Positions 10,710-21,367 of a stretch of 64,000 bases of DNA are shown piece after piece. The translations under genes were made by a program, and so were the position numbers. The stretch lies in assembly GCA_949825045.1 (NCBI GenBank), contig OX463816.1, positions 12,457,579 to 12,521,578 of the forward strand, in the 5' to 3' direction. Origin of the DNA: Argyresthia goedartella (Eukaryota; Arthropoda; Insecta; Lepidoptera; Argyresthiidae). The first letter of the stretch is position 1, and every line of letters starts with the position of its first letter. The notes beneath the pieces were generated by a model, which saw nothing but the letters and a program-made list of their open reading frames with translations, searched no databases and had not been told where the DNA came from.

Positions 10710-10905
10710 TGCGAGAGACAGTTTTATTTCGACTTTATTACCACACACGTTACACGACGAGCGACATGACAACCGATTGTACCATAGAGCTACAATACAA
10801 CGAAACCTCAAACTACAACACCAACCCGACTACTTAAGTCCTAATATTCATATTGCTGACATTAACATAACCAAACTCTTGAGTCCTTACTAACTTAATC
10901 TAACA
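10710..10905 (-). repeat. Probable 3' LTR of copia element A
   Basis: On the minus strand it begins TGTTAG about 35 bases after the RNase H stop and ends in CA at 10710, shortly after an AATAAAGTCGAAATAAAA poly(A)-signal region. The length is 196 bp. No second copy is available to confirm the borders. Confidence 0.5.
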
Positions 10906-10939
10906 CAAATTACATCTGCTCATAAATCTACATAATAAC

Positions 10940-11642
10940 TCAGTACACAAAGGCTTTTATAAGCATATCAGCAATTCGCTCTTCAGTTTTAAAATATTGC
11001 AAATGTAACCTACCATTCTTCATAAGCTCTTTAACAAAATGATACCTTATATCCACATGTTTTAACCGCTTAATGCAGTCAGTATTTGCAACCATTATGG
11101 CAGACTGATTGTCACTGTACACAGTAACTGGACACACCTTTACAATATTAAAGTCCTTCAATACATTGATCAACCAACACGCTTCAGTAGCTGCCATAGT
11201 GATAGCAACATACTTAGATTCTGTTGAAGACAGACTAACAGAAACTTTTTTCTTAAAATACCACGAGATCAGACAATTTGCAAACATGAAACAATAGCCA
11301 GTAGTTGACTTTATATCTATCAAGTCACCTTCCCCAGTTTGCATCACAATATCCGACCAGCAAGTCACTGTTGCATCTATACACTAGCTTATAAGATAAA
11401 CATAGGTTATAACCTAACCTATGTTCCACATATCTCAAAACTCTTTTCAAAGCCGTTAGCAAAGCATTATTTGCACGATTTTGAAACATGCTCAGAATTG
11501 AAACAGCTACACACAAATCTGGTCTCGTACCTGACACCGCATACATAAGGCATCCACACATCTGTCTGCACATGTTCTCTACATTCTTATTTACTTTACT
11601 TTCATCAATTTCGAACATTTTAACATTGAAATTCACGTCCAT
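10940..11642 (-). pseudogene. Copia A RNase H domain (two overlapping frames)
   Basis: The frame at 11642-11325 carries MCGCLMYAVSGTRPDLC, typical of the reverse transcriptase/RNase H linker of copia, up to YCDANWGR. The frame at 11368-10940 continues with STTGYCFMF, SLSSTESKYVA, the VYSDNQSAIMVA box and LKHVDIRYHFVKE, ending at a stop. One frameshift separates the two. Confidence 0.8.
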
Positions 11643-11833
11643 AGGTGATGAGAACGTTTTAACACATTTTCAAGGTATCTTTTCTGACTCAATTCCGTCA
11701 CACCACCTTCTAAATCCTGTTTTATCTGAATACCAATATGCTCTGAGACCTTTCCTAAGTCTTTCATTTCAAAAGCATCGTTCAGGACAGACTTGAGATC
11801 GCATATCACGCTTTCATTTGTACCGAAGATTTG

Positions 11834-13350
11834 TTAATAATCAACGTACTCTAAGACATAACTCTGATCATGACCATTACATTTTGTATACAGACATGAA
11901 TCACTCTGAGACCTCACATACCCTTGTTTTATCATGACGGAATTTAACTTATCATTCCAGTATTTAGGTGACTTCTTCAGACCATACAGCGATTCATTCA
12001 ATTTCACAAACTTTTCATTTCCATTATATGCCCCGTCCGGCAGTTCCAAATACACATCCTCGTCTATATCTCCATACAGAAATGCTCCTGTAACATCCAT
12101 TTGGTAAATTGGTAAATTTAACTTTGTAGCAATACTTACAAACAGCCTATAGGTTGCCAATTTAGCCACTGGCGTATATATTTCATATACGTTTAACATA
12201 TCATTTTGCTTAAATCCCCTGGCGACCAGTCTAGCCTTATACTTTATATTGTTATTAGATCTCTTAATTTTAAACACCCACTTACAACTTACAGACTTAG
12301 CTTTCACAGGTCCCTCACATACACTCCAAGTATTCGTTTCTTTTAATGTATCAAGCTCTCTTTTGATGGCTTCTTCCCATTTGCTTGCATCATAACTTTG
12401 TTTCCCCTTTTGGTATGTTCTTGGTTCATCATCCTCTGTGAAGGCATATCATTCCAGTATTTAGGTGACTTCTTCAGACCATACAGCGATTCATTCAATT
12501 TCACAAACTTTTCATTTCCATTATATGCCCCGTCCGGCAGTTCCAAATACACATCCTCGTCTATATCTCCATACAGAAATGCTCCTGTAACATCCATTTG
12601 GTAAATTGGTAAATTTAACTTTGTAGCAATACTTACAAACAGCCTATAGGTTGCCAATTTAGCCACTGGCGCATATATTTCATATACGTTTAACATATCA
12701 TTTTGCTTAAATCCCCTGGCGACCAGTCTAGCCTTATACTTTATATTGTTATTAGATCTCTTAATTTTAAACACCCACTTACAACTTACAGACTTAGCTT
12801 TCACAGGTCCCTCACATACACTCCAAGTATTCGTTTCTTTTAATGTATCAAGCTCTCTTTTGATGGCTTCTTCCCATTTGCTTGCATCATAACTTTGTTT
12901 CCCCTTTTGGTATGTTCTTGGTTCATCATCCTCTGTGAAGGCATGACTACAGTAGCGCGCTGGCGGTTTGATTACCCGCTTGCTTCTCCGAAGCTCCACT
13001 TCTCCCTCGCCCTGTGGCTCTTGGCCAATATCTTCCGGTAATATCGGAATCTCACAAACTGGTGGTTTCTCTTCCACGCCTTCTTCATCAGTGTCCAGCA
13101 ACATAATAGGTATAGTGTTATTCTCAGTTGTCTGAACATCCAGTTTCACCATGTCTTCATTCACGTCATTTCCTTTCAGTTCCATGAACACGACATCCCT
13201 CTTTATCTCCACTGTATTTTGCTCTGGAAAATATACACGATAGCCCTTGTAATCTTCACCATATCCAACCATAAGTCCTCTCCTTGCCTTAGTGTCCGAC
13301 TGTCTGCGTTTCTCTTTAGGTATATGGACATGTACGGACGTTCCAAACAC
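11834..13350 (-). pseudogene. Copia A integrase C-terminus and reverse transcriptase, with duplicated RT segment
   Basis: The frame at 13350-12343 starts in the integrase end (GLMVGYGEDYKGYRVYFPEQ) and passes an RRSKRVIKPPARY linker. It enters the reverse transcriptase (VSCKWVFKIKR, ARLVARGFKQ, MDVTGAFLYGDI, LYGLKKSPKYWND). It then runs out because the segment restarts: the same RT block is repeated at 12307-11834. In the second copy the YVDD catalytic box is cut to YVDY followed by a stop. No functional polymerase can be made. Confidence 0.85.
11951..12944. repeat. Direct tandem duplication of 497 bp in copia RT
   Basis: Units 11951-12447 and 12448-12944 are almost identical. The one difference I noticed is GGCGTATATA versus GGCGCATATA, a Thr/Ala change. 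497 is not a multiple of three, so the duplication shifts the frame. Confidence 0.9.
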
Positions 13351-13760
13351 TTACAGAATGTTTATGTCGAATTTCTTGTTCTTTGTCCAACTTTCATATG
13401 GTGTTTTTCCCGCATCGTTACTTTTCCCCGTCCTGTTCAATACATATGTTGCTGTATTGACAGCTTCAGCCCATAGCTTCTTAGGCAGTTTCTTGGCACA
13501 CAACATTGTCCGAGCTGCTTCTACAAGTGTCCTGTTTTCTCTTTCTGCCTTACCATTTTGGTGTATACGGTACGGTAGTTTGATGAGTGATACCTCGCTT
13601 CGAGAACATATCTTTCATTGCTTTGTTTACAAATTCGGTTCCGTTATCACTCCGGAACGTTTTAACCGTTTGTACCGTCACATTCTCCGCTCTGTTAATG
13701 AACTCTTCGATACATTTCTTCACTTCATCCCTTTTCTTAATAAAGTATACTATCCTGTAG

Positions 13761-14504
13761 TTAAGAGTAATCGTCCTTAATAATCACGAAATAACTCGAC
13801 CCTCCCACCGATGTCTCCTCCATTGGTCCACAAGTGTGTGCATGTACTAGCTCACAGGGTCTAGTTGTCTTCGTTTCACTTATTTTGAATGGCAAGCGGT
13901 GTATTTTACCCTCCAAACAGGATTCGGATTTTATCTCACTAACATTAGCTTCAATGTTGTTATTCCTCAAAACGACCTTCACGTAACTCACATTTTGATG
14001 TGCAAGTTTCTCGAGCCACAACTGTGTAGTATTAGTCTTAGTCATTTCTAAATCTACACTCACTCTTGAAGTGACCGAGCTTATTACAATAAAAGCATCT
14101 CTTTCCTTCCTTGCTTGGACCGGCGGCACTGCTACGGCATTCAGCTGCTAGGTGCCCGACTCTCTGACACTTATAGCACTTCCTGTTTTTTCATTCTCTT
14201 GGCAACTAAAGCTGAGGACTCAATAGCCATGGGCAAGCCGCACTTCTCCTTGAGTCTTTCTTCCTCCACCAAGAGTCTAGCTACCAAGTTATCATAAGTT
14301 TGCTTATCATCTGGCGCTGACTCCAACGCAGATACAATGCCGGTAACAATCTGGTAGTGTCATTAAGACTTTGGTTATCACAAATTTCTCCGATATATTC
14401 TCTCCTAACTGTTTCAGCTGGTTTTGCAGCTCCTGTACTTTTGACAGGTACATTGACATTTCGAAGCCCTCTTTGTATTGCAATTTGAAAAAACGCTGCT
14501 GCAC
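13761..14504 (-). pseudogene. Copia A gag, zinc knuckles and pre-integrase domain
   Basis: The frame at 14504-14307 (QQRFFKLQYKEGFEMSMYLS...) matches the copia gag UBN2-type core. Around 14250-14050 another frame shows CYKCQRVGHLAAEC and CFYCNKLGHFKSEC, two good CCHC boxes. The frame at 14129-13761 has LWLEKLAHQNVSYVK and LVHAHTCGPMEETSVGG, the GAG-pre-integrase to integrase junction. Frame changes between them show decay. Confidence 0.75.
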
Positions 14505-14508
14505 GATA

Positions 14509-14669
14509 TGTTGTGTCGTTTCTGTTATAATATAAACACGTTATTTTCCTTGTATAGTTATTTTAATGTGACAATGACAGTCTTGTCATAACAACGAGAA
14601 CATAATCAACATAACAGGTTACTAATAAAAAGGTTGGTTATTCAAACCAAATCCTACCTATTTCTAACA
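14509..14669 (-). repeat. LTR of chimeric copia remnant C, about 161 bp
   Basis: On the minus strand a polypurine tract AGTGGGAG is followed directly by TGTTAGAAATAGG, the expected LTR start. The sequence closes with ACACAACA at 14509. The pattern polypurine tract, then TG...CA, is right for a copia 3' LTR. It immediately abuts the gag of copia element A. Confidence 0.6.
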
Positions 14670-14751
14670 CTCCCACTTAGGTAGGATGTAGCGAGGTGTA
14701 CGGACAACAAAAAAATAAAAATAAATAAATTCTCCCACTGAGTCGAAAAGT

Positions 14752-16610
14752 TCAAAAAAGTATTTTGTTTTTAAAATTCTCAAACTTTTCCTTCGGCAGA
14801 TGTTTGGTCAAACCATCGGCGAGTTGCTCATTCGTACTGATGTATGTGATGGTTATGTCTCTGCCCTCATACCGTTCACGCACGTAATGGTATCTTACAT
14901 CTATATGCTTCGTGCGGCGTAATCTTTCAATTTCTTCTCTTAACGTCCGTAGCACTTCTTTGAACCGCTCTTTGTCTATCGTCGAATCACGTTGGCAATC
15001 TCTCAAAGTTCCCTCCAAAGAGTGCTTATCCTTCCTCAACTGAGAGATGTCTAGATCCTTCCTCGCCAACTCGTGCGCATAGTGTAACATATGCGGTGGT
15101 GACGTCACATCAGACGATATAACGGCTCCTTGGCTCTCCTCCACGCTGACTTTTCTCGACCTGTCATTCCGCGCTCGCATGTAGTTGTCTGTCTCTTCGA
15201 GCAGAGCCGCGTATCTGTCGCGCTCCGTTTGAACTTGCTTCTCGAGTGCCAGCACTCTGGTCTTGAGGTCTGATGTTAGCTCTTTGTTGCTGTCTTTCTC
15301 GTTTTTTAGCTTCTCTTCATACAGCTTCATCATATCAGCCTTATCCTCCTTCACTTCTTCAATCACCATACCATACGTCTCCAACTTTCCCCTCAAAGTA
15401 TCAATTTCGAAGTTCAATTTACTAATCTCATTCTCACTGTTCACGTCCCCGCTAACTTCTCTCTTCGTTTGCTTCTTGTAGTTTTCGTATTCCAACTTCA
15501 GATTTTGATACTCTTCTTTGCATTTTAAGTGGACGTTCTCGAAGCCGTCGAGCTTGAATATGGATGATATTTGTATGGGGCAGCCGAGTTTTTCGTTTTC
15601 GGCCAAAAGTTCTTTTTTGAGGATGTGTATTTTGTCGATGAGGTTTTGCAAGTATTCGCTGTCGGCTAGTTTCTCGTTGTCTGTTTCGCTCTTTTGAGGC
15701 GGCTGGTCCGGTCCGTCGTTGGACAGCGTGCCCAGCAGTTGCGTGTTCATCGCCTGCTTCAACTGCCCGATCAATCGCTCGTCCCGGCGTTTCTTCGCGT
15801 CATACTCGCCGACTGTCTGCGACAGTTCTGCGAGTTTACTCTCTGTTATGTATCTGCGTGCGATAGAGCGACCCTCTCCTCTTGACGGGCGCAATCTTTG
15901 CGGGAGGTCTCCTCCGCGCGTTTTGCTTTGATTTGCTCCTCTCTAATAGCCACAGAGTGTGTCTGCTCCAACAGCGCCACTTTCTCCTGCAGTCGCACCA
16001 GCAACAGTGGCGTCTCAGACGTGCGAGCCTCGGCCCGCGCCAGTCTTCGCTGGGCCGCTTCCAACTCGCCGCTGAGGTCGCGCACTCGCTTCTCCAGGTC
16101 CACTGTGGATACTTGAGCTTCACTATTTGCTACGTATTTATCTTCCAGCTTCTCTTTTCTTTTCCTTTCCACATTGAATTTCATGTGAAGCTCCTTCATC
16201 ATAGCTAAATGATCTGCCCTCTCTTTCTCTCTCTCCTGCGTCTCATATGTGATCTTTGCTCTCAAATTGCTGACTTCGGCCTGATGCTGTTGCTGCATAC
16301 TCTTAATCTCTTCTCTCATCACAACCAATGCATTCTCATACTTTTCTCTAGTAGCTTTCTTGTCTGATTGGAACGCTTCCTCCAGTCGGGACTTCTTGGC
16401 ATCACAGGTCAGTGTCTCTTTATATACTGCCGTTTTAAATAGTACTCGATATAAATTATTTGGTTGCTTGTGTGCATATGCCACCAACCTTCTATCCATG
16501 TCAAAAATATTAGCGTGCCATTTTTCTTTATTAATAATATAACCTTTCTCTGTTAGAACTCCTTCCGAAATTAAATTCTTCTTGAGATTTGGGATGTAAA
16601 GTAAATGAAG
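14752..16610 (-). mobile_element. Chimeric copia remnant C carrying a captured golgin (GCC1) segment
   Basis: Both ends are copia: 16610-16404 reads YIPNLKKNLISEGVLTEKGY into LVAYAHKQPNNLYRVLFKT, the protease/pre-integrase junction. 14913-14752 reads TKHIDVRYHYVRE into NEQLADGLTKHLPKEKF, the end of copia RNase H, followed by the polypurine tract and LTR. The integrase and polymerase expected between them are absent. Instead there are 1490 bp of coiled-coil coding sequence in frame with copia on both sides. This is the structure expected when a retrotransposon RNA and a host mRNA recombine during reverse transcription. The 5' copia part is truncated; upstream of 16610 the frame meets a stop. 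Confidence 0.75.
14914..16403 (-). pseudogene. GCC1: GCC1/GCC88 golgin fragment (GRIP and coiled-coil protein 1), lacking the GRIP domain
   Basis: GCC88 is a trans-Golgi coiled-coil tether that binds Arl1 through a C-terminal GRIP domain. The segment matches the vertebrate protein block by block: the AFQSDKKATREKYENALVVM coil with ERADHLAMMKELHMKF, then EERVALSHA...LSQTVGEYDAKKRRDE, then CKEEYQNLKLEYENYKKQ. Last comes the hallmark LHYAHELARKDLDISQLRKDKH near the end of the coil. It stops at REEIERLRR, just where the GRIP domain should start, and the next codons are copia. The N-terminus is also missing. One frameshift near 15,850-15,890 joins two otherwise long open frames (217 and 380 aa). 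The reading is intronless, but because vertebrate GCC1 is also nearly intronless this alone does not prove retroposition. Confidence 0.75.
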
Positions 16611-17159
16611 TTATATACTTGGGAAAAATGTCCCAAGGGAAAATTAGAATAAAAAAATTGGTTGTTTGTAAAGTAGGTTTACGATCGAAATGTTTACGTG
16701 ATAAGCCTCCGCTCGTGAGGATTCCGCGTGACAAGTTTCACGGAATGACTGGCAGCGCTCGAGATGAGACGGGAGATCGGTCCGTCTCTCTCTCGTTATA
16801 CCTGCGATCGCGCTCGTGAGGTTTTGGTGTGACACAAGTTTCTGAACATGTCACCCGACTAAAACGATTTTAAAGACGTTATCACGTCAAAAAAGGATTC
16901 CTTTCTCCGAGTACGAATAAGGTCGCAATATGTAGTCACGGGAGTGTTGCACTGGCCGGAATGATGTTCTAAGCGCGCGGATACAGGCGCGTCAGGTGAA
17001 AGGCAATACCGGTTAACCTTGAGTTGACTGTGGAAGCGGCGAATGCGCGTAGATAGGTACTCAAATACATTCTGCAGTTATTTGACTTACATTTTGGCGG
17101 CAAATAACGTACTACGTTACACTTAGTATAATATTTATCTATATAAGTATGTGTATCGT
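16611..17159. other. Spacer with CpG-rich repeats, no gene
   Basis: Bases 16690-16840 contain GCGCTCGTGAGG-like phrases twice and a CGCGTGACAAG stretch. This suggests a worn repeat. I see no copia protein upstream of 16611. Confidence 0.35.
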
Positions 17160-18780
17160 TGTCTAGTACCTAAGATACAGAGAATCCTAGTTTGGGGCTA
17201 GATCAAGGTGTGTAAATAATGTCCAAGGTATTATTATTATTTAAATATTACTGACGTGTCATCTGCAAATAATACTATCTCTGACATGTTTTGTACCATG
17301 AATGGCAAATCATTTACATACACGAGGAAAATAAACGGACCCAGAATAGATCCCTGTGGGACTCCCATCTTCACCTGATAACCGGACGATTTTGTCCTAT
17401 TAATGTCAGCTTTTTGAACAATCCCTTCTAAATACGATCTCATAAGCTTAGAGCCTTTTATACCGTAGTGTTTTAGCTTTAAGAGCAATTTTTCGTGGTC
17501 TACACAGTCAAATGACTTGAACAGGTCCCTACATTCTTCCCACGCATTCAAAATATGTTTAACTAACATGACTCCAGCATCTGTTGTCGACCGCCCTTTT
17601 GTAAATCCAAACTGCTGGCTATGGAGAATTTGATGCGCATTGAAGTGCGCCAGTAACTGACCCAATATGATCTTCTCAAATATGTTACTCAATACGGGTA
17701 GAACCGAAACGGGTTCTGAGTTTTGTAGGGTCATCCCTAACGCCGCTTTTAAATAAAGGTACTAGCCTGCTGTGATTCATGAGATCAGGGAAAGTATTCT
17801 CATCTACACATTTATTGAAGAATTTAGCTAAATGAGGGGCAAGTTCGTCTATCACCGAGCTAATAATTTTTACTGACATGCCCCAGAGATCCTTGGATTT
17901 TTTCAAATTTAACAACTTAAATGTTTTAATTATGCCATAGGGCACAATATATGCGAATGAGAAATTTTGATTACACTTTTGAACATTGACTTTTAAAAAT
18001 GATGCAGCAAGATCCGGAGACAAGTCTATAGAAGCCGTAGTAACAATTGGAACATTTGTCAAACTCAAAACTCAAAACTCAAAACGTTTATTCTGTAAAT
18101 AGGCCACAAGGGCACTTTCACATGTCATTTCATTTCATTTTTTACAGAACATTTGGTATTATTATTTGTATCATATTATCAGAAAAAAAAAAGTACTTAA
18201 TTATTGTTTCTGAGAGATGTAAAGAGTCTCAAATGTCATAATAAAATAATTAAAATATAGATAACAGAGATGTATAGTCTCTTTAGTGAATAATACAATG
18301 ATGATAGGAGATGTAAAGAACTGTTCAAATGCGGCCGCGATGTCATCGTTGGAAGTTATTAGTTTATCTTCAATCTTAAGTAAATAGCTTCGGTCTCCGG
18401 ATTTTGTTTTACCTGCTTCTCTATTTATGATATTCCAAATTGTTTTACTTTTATTCGACGATGTTTCGAATTCGTTGGGTTTGCACTTAGCATTATGGCA
18501 GACAGCCCTAAATATTTTTGAATATAATTTTACATGTTGAATAAAAATTGGGTCATGTGTAGATGTTTTTTGCCATAACGTGCATAAAGTGTATCCCTAC
18601 TTTTACGAATTCCTTTTGTTGCCCATTCACTAAACCCCACTTTACTATCGCTAATTGTATGTTTATGTAATTTAAAATTGTTTTCAAAAGTAAAGTTTGT
18701 TGAATAAGTCCGTATGGTGATCATTCGCTTTTTGAGTAGGTAAGCTACTTTGTAAATCTTGTTTAAATGATTCAATTTTT
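17160..18780 (-). mobile_element. Jockey/CR1-type LINE fragment (minus strand)
   Basis: Going down from 18780 there is the region upstream of reverse transcriptase (FSEWATKGIRKSRDTLYARY and SSNKSKTIWNIINRE). The polymerase follows at 18068-17237: VLPVLSNIFEKIILGQL, QQFGFTKGRSTTDA, a damaged [24 protein letters not shown] and the catalytic LFADDTS. The 3' part beyond FADD is missing. A phrase shared with 23.04 kb (ATCCTAG.TTGGGGC) at 17180-17200 looks like the tail of another LINE. A 250-bp insertion sits at about 18060-18300. Frameshifted and dead. Confidence 0.8.
18060..18300 (-). mobile_element. Short retroposon-like insertion with (TTTTGAG)n tail
   Basis: On the + strand ACTCAAA is repeated four times (18057-18085), followed by ACGTTTATTCTG and non-coding DNA. 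Read on the minus strand this is an AATAAA-bearing 3' end with a (TTTTGAG)n tail. It interrupts the LINE reverse transcriptase frame. Confidence 0.5.
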
Positions 18781-18968
18781 TTTGGTGATTGGCCTACACA
18801 AGACTGGTTCCAGTGATTTCGAATCTACTTCTAAGTTGACAATTTTCCCACTGTGATAAGACTTTAAACAATTTACTTAATTAATATATATATTAACTTA
18901 ATTTCTTCAAAATTTCGCAACCGCAAAAGACGTTACCAAGGCAGTTTGCAGTGGTGGAATTGGTCTTT

Positions 18969-19215
18969 TATGACTTCTTGCCTCTCTTGAACCCTGGTTG
19001 GTCAATATTTGGTCGGTCATGACTTCTTGCCTCTCTTTAACCCAGGTTGGTCAAATGTGGTCGGTAATGAATTCTTGCCGCTCAATATCCCAGGTTGGTA
19101 AATTTTTAGTCGGTTATGACTTCTTGCCATTCGGTATCCCAGGATTGTAAGGGTTGGTCGGTTGTGACTTCTTGCCTCTCTGTAACCCAGGTTGGTCAAA
19201 ACTTGGTCCTTTCCT
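18969..19215. repeat. Minisatellite, about five units of 48-49 bp
   Basis: The unit ATGACTTCTTGCC...AACCCAGGTTGGTCAA...GGTCGGT recurs about every 48-49 bases with moderate drift. The last unit is partial. It does not encode a protein on either strand. Confidence 0.8.
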
Positions 19216-19545
19216 CGCAGTAACCCGGATTTGTCAGGTCTGTAGGGTTATTAACTATTATGGCTTCCTTCCCATTTGGTCCTTGGGGTAGTTTGTCCTT
19301 GAGCTCTTACTTCTCATCAAATGGCATCTGTTAAAATGTATTCCGAAATATAATAAATTTTCCGAAAAGAAGATTAAGAAGGAGTTATCCCATTTCTGCT
19401 CAAAGGTTAGTACATAGAACGATGGTCCCTAGTTTCCTTAGTGCTCTTTTAGGTAATCTCATGTGGAGGTTATAAGATTCGTATGTCGTGGATGTGTTTG
19501 GTGTTTGTGTAATTAAACCTACCTCATGATTAGTTTTGATAATTT

Positions 19546-19815
19546 AGTTCTACCTCAAGTTTGGATTTATTATTTAGTTTTCACTTCCCTCCTTCATCTT
19601 TCATCAGCCCCATCTCAACTTCCAATGAGGGTCTGGTTCGAATCGATTCTCCTATCTAGTGACTGTCATCTCCTGAACCCTCAGGTTCTACCTCAAGTTT
19701 GGATTTGATAATTTAGTTTCTATCTCCCTCCTTCATCTTTCATCAGCCCTATCTCAACTTCCAATGGGGTCCGAATCGTCTCTCCTACCTAGTGCCAATC
19801 TCCTCCTGAACTAGT
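19546..19815. repeat. Direct repeat, two units of about 135 bp
   Basis: The phrase TTCTACCTCAAGTTTGGATT opens both units (19547 and 19686). Each continues with CCCTCCTTCATCTTTCATCA and ATCTCAACTTCCAATG.GGGT, ending in CTCCTGAA. The second unit is about 10 bp shorter. Confidence 0.75.
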
Positions 19816-20264
19816 GCCAATGTCTTCCTCAACACGAAATAAAAAATAATTTAAAGTTTACGTAACTTGCCAAATCTCCTGAATCTCGGCTAGGACTTCC
19901 GGGAGACTATCTCAACCGTACTGTTCCGTACCACCAAGGAAATAAAGAGCTCTAACGGAATCTTTTTCTACTCCTAAATTTAATGAGTTTTAGAGTTTAT
20001 ATTTTCACTTCACACACACAAAATGGCCATAGTTGTCGCATTCCACTTCTCGAGCAGAGCTTCACTCACTGGTTACTTTCCACTTTTTTCTCCTGACCTA
20101 CAAACCGATAGTGCCCTTCATCCCCCAAAACATCCATTGTTTCCATTCTTTTTTTGATTTTCAAATATTTTTGTTTATCTTCTTTTCATTGCATTGAAAA
20201 GAAGTGGAAAAAGAAAAGGGAAGAAGTTCCAAGGTCTAAAACATAAAGGATCATTCACACAGCG
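19816..20264. other. Intergenic AT-rich DNA
   Basis: No gene or clear repeat. A 10-bp inverted pair CTTCTTTTCA/TGAAAAGAAG occurs at 20178-20205. Confidence 0.35.
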
Positions 20265-20450
20265 GTTCTACCTAGTAACGGCCGCCGGATCAGCCACCCG
20301 ATGGGTCTTTACACTACTCTTGCCATCGCAGCGGCGACCGATTCGACGTCGCATCGGCCGCCGTTGCGTTCTGCGGTGACAGCTCGGGCGACCGTTGCTT
20401 TCTGCGGCGGCTGATCCGGCGGCCGATGCGTTGGCTGTGGTTTACAGGGT
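20265..20450. repeat. GC-rich inverted-repeat element (copy 1)
   Basis: GGCCGCCGGATCAGCCA at about 20280 is complemented by GGCTGATCCGGCGGCCGAT at about 20408. The core CGGCGACCGATTCGACGTCG resembles the element at 23455-23575. The GC content stands out sharply from the AT-rich neighbourhood. It looks like a small non-autonomous transposon with no coding capacity. Confidence 0.6.
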
Positions 20451-21310
20451 CCTAGTCCTTCAACTGTATGAAAATCCTTCTGATCAGTGCCCGGTTGCAT
20501 ATGATAAAGCTTAAGGCTCATTCTCATTCATAAGTTTTGATAACTTCAGAAGTTATGATAAAAAAGTGCCAAAAATGACCTTTCCCCCCCTCCCCTTATC
20601 TTCGAAACTGCAGACTCTAAAATTATGAATGTATAACTTAAGCCTAAGATTACAGGAAAACTTACCTGGAATTGCCAAGGTTTTTTTTATCTGTTAGCTA
20701 CATACAAACTTATGATTGAACCTGGTTACGTACATTTATGTACTGGGTGTGTAATGTGGTACGGGCAGGTACATGTATGAGTACCTATATGTCGTATAAG
20801 TATGAGTACACATAAATCTGAGTGAGATTCTATAACACCCACGATTTTTACTAAACTACTAAACCGATTTAGACGTACCCAGGTATTTACGTATCGTTAG
20901 AATCGAAGTTATCCCAAGTATTCCCAAGTGTCGTAGGATGGTATAAATATGACGTCATCATAAGAACAGGTACAACAGATTCTGTATGCTGTATTGAGTG
21001 ACAAAGAAAAGTATTTTCCAAACTTATCAAGTGGAGTAGGTATCAAAATGAACGATATTGAAAGCTAATAATTAATTATAAAAAAGTATGCAATTTGTAC
21101 CTAAAATAAAAAAGTAGCCAAGTGCGAGACGGACTCGCCTCTGAAGGGTTCCGTTGTAGCAAGTAATTATGTGACTAGATGTTTTTGTTGTAACTTTGTT
21201 TTTCATGGTGTTATATGAATGACAAAGTTATCTTTGCGGTTTTTAATAAACGTTTGTTCAAATCAATTTTCGTTGTAAGATACATAGCATATATTTTTTG
21301 AAGATTTTTC
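20451..21310. other. Intergenic DNA with a fragment of the lepidopteran GGTTCCGT repeat
   Basis: Bases 21113-21160 (GCCAAGTGCGAGACGGACTCG then AAGGGTTCCGT) are the end of the interspersed repeat best seen at 57935-58335. The rest is non-coding. Confidence 0.5.
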
Positions 21311-21311
21311 A

Positions 21312-21367
21312 CTCCCCCCCCTTTAACTTTTAAAGTAAGAGTACTTTAAAAGTTAAAGGGGGGGGAG
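21312..21367. repeat. Snap-back hairpin, 26-bp arms, 4-bp loop
   Basis: Bases 21312-21337 and 21342-21367 are exact reverse complements separated by AGAG. The arms carry a C-run and the matching G-run. Confidence 0.85.

Larger units (their letters stand above)
10710..14508 (-). mobile_element. Copia element A (Ty1/copia, minus strand, decayed)
   Basis: Reading from high to low coordinates: gag (14504-14307), two CCHC knuckles (14250-14050), GAG-pre-integrase and integrase start (14129-13761), integrase C-terminus with reverse transcriptase (13350-11834), RNase H (11642-10940) and a likely 3' LTR (10905-10710). This is the Ty1/copia order. The 5' LTR is not seen; the gag start abuts the LTR of another copia remnant at 14509. 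Frameshifts and a 497-bp internal tandem duplication disable it. Confidence 0.85.

Noticed and set aside
16531..16835. Minus-strand frames of 63 and 67 aa beside the chimeric copia
   Set aside because: They are out of frame with the copia motif YIPNLKKNLIS, which is read in another frame.
18969..19215. CRISPR-like array (regular 48-bp spacing)
   Set aside because: Units are contiguous degenerate repeats without unique spacers, and the genome is eukaryotic.
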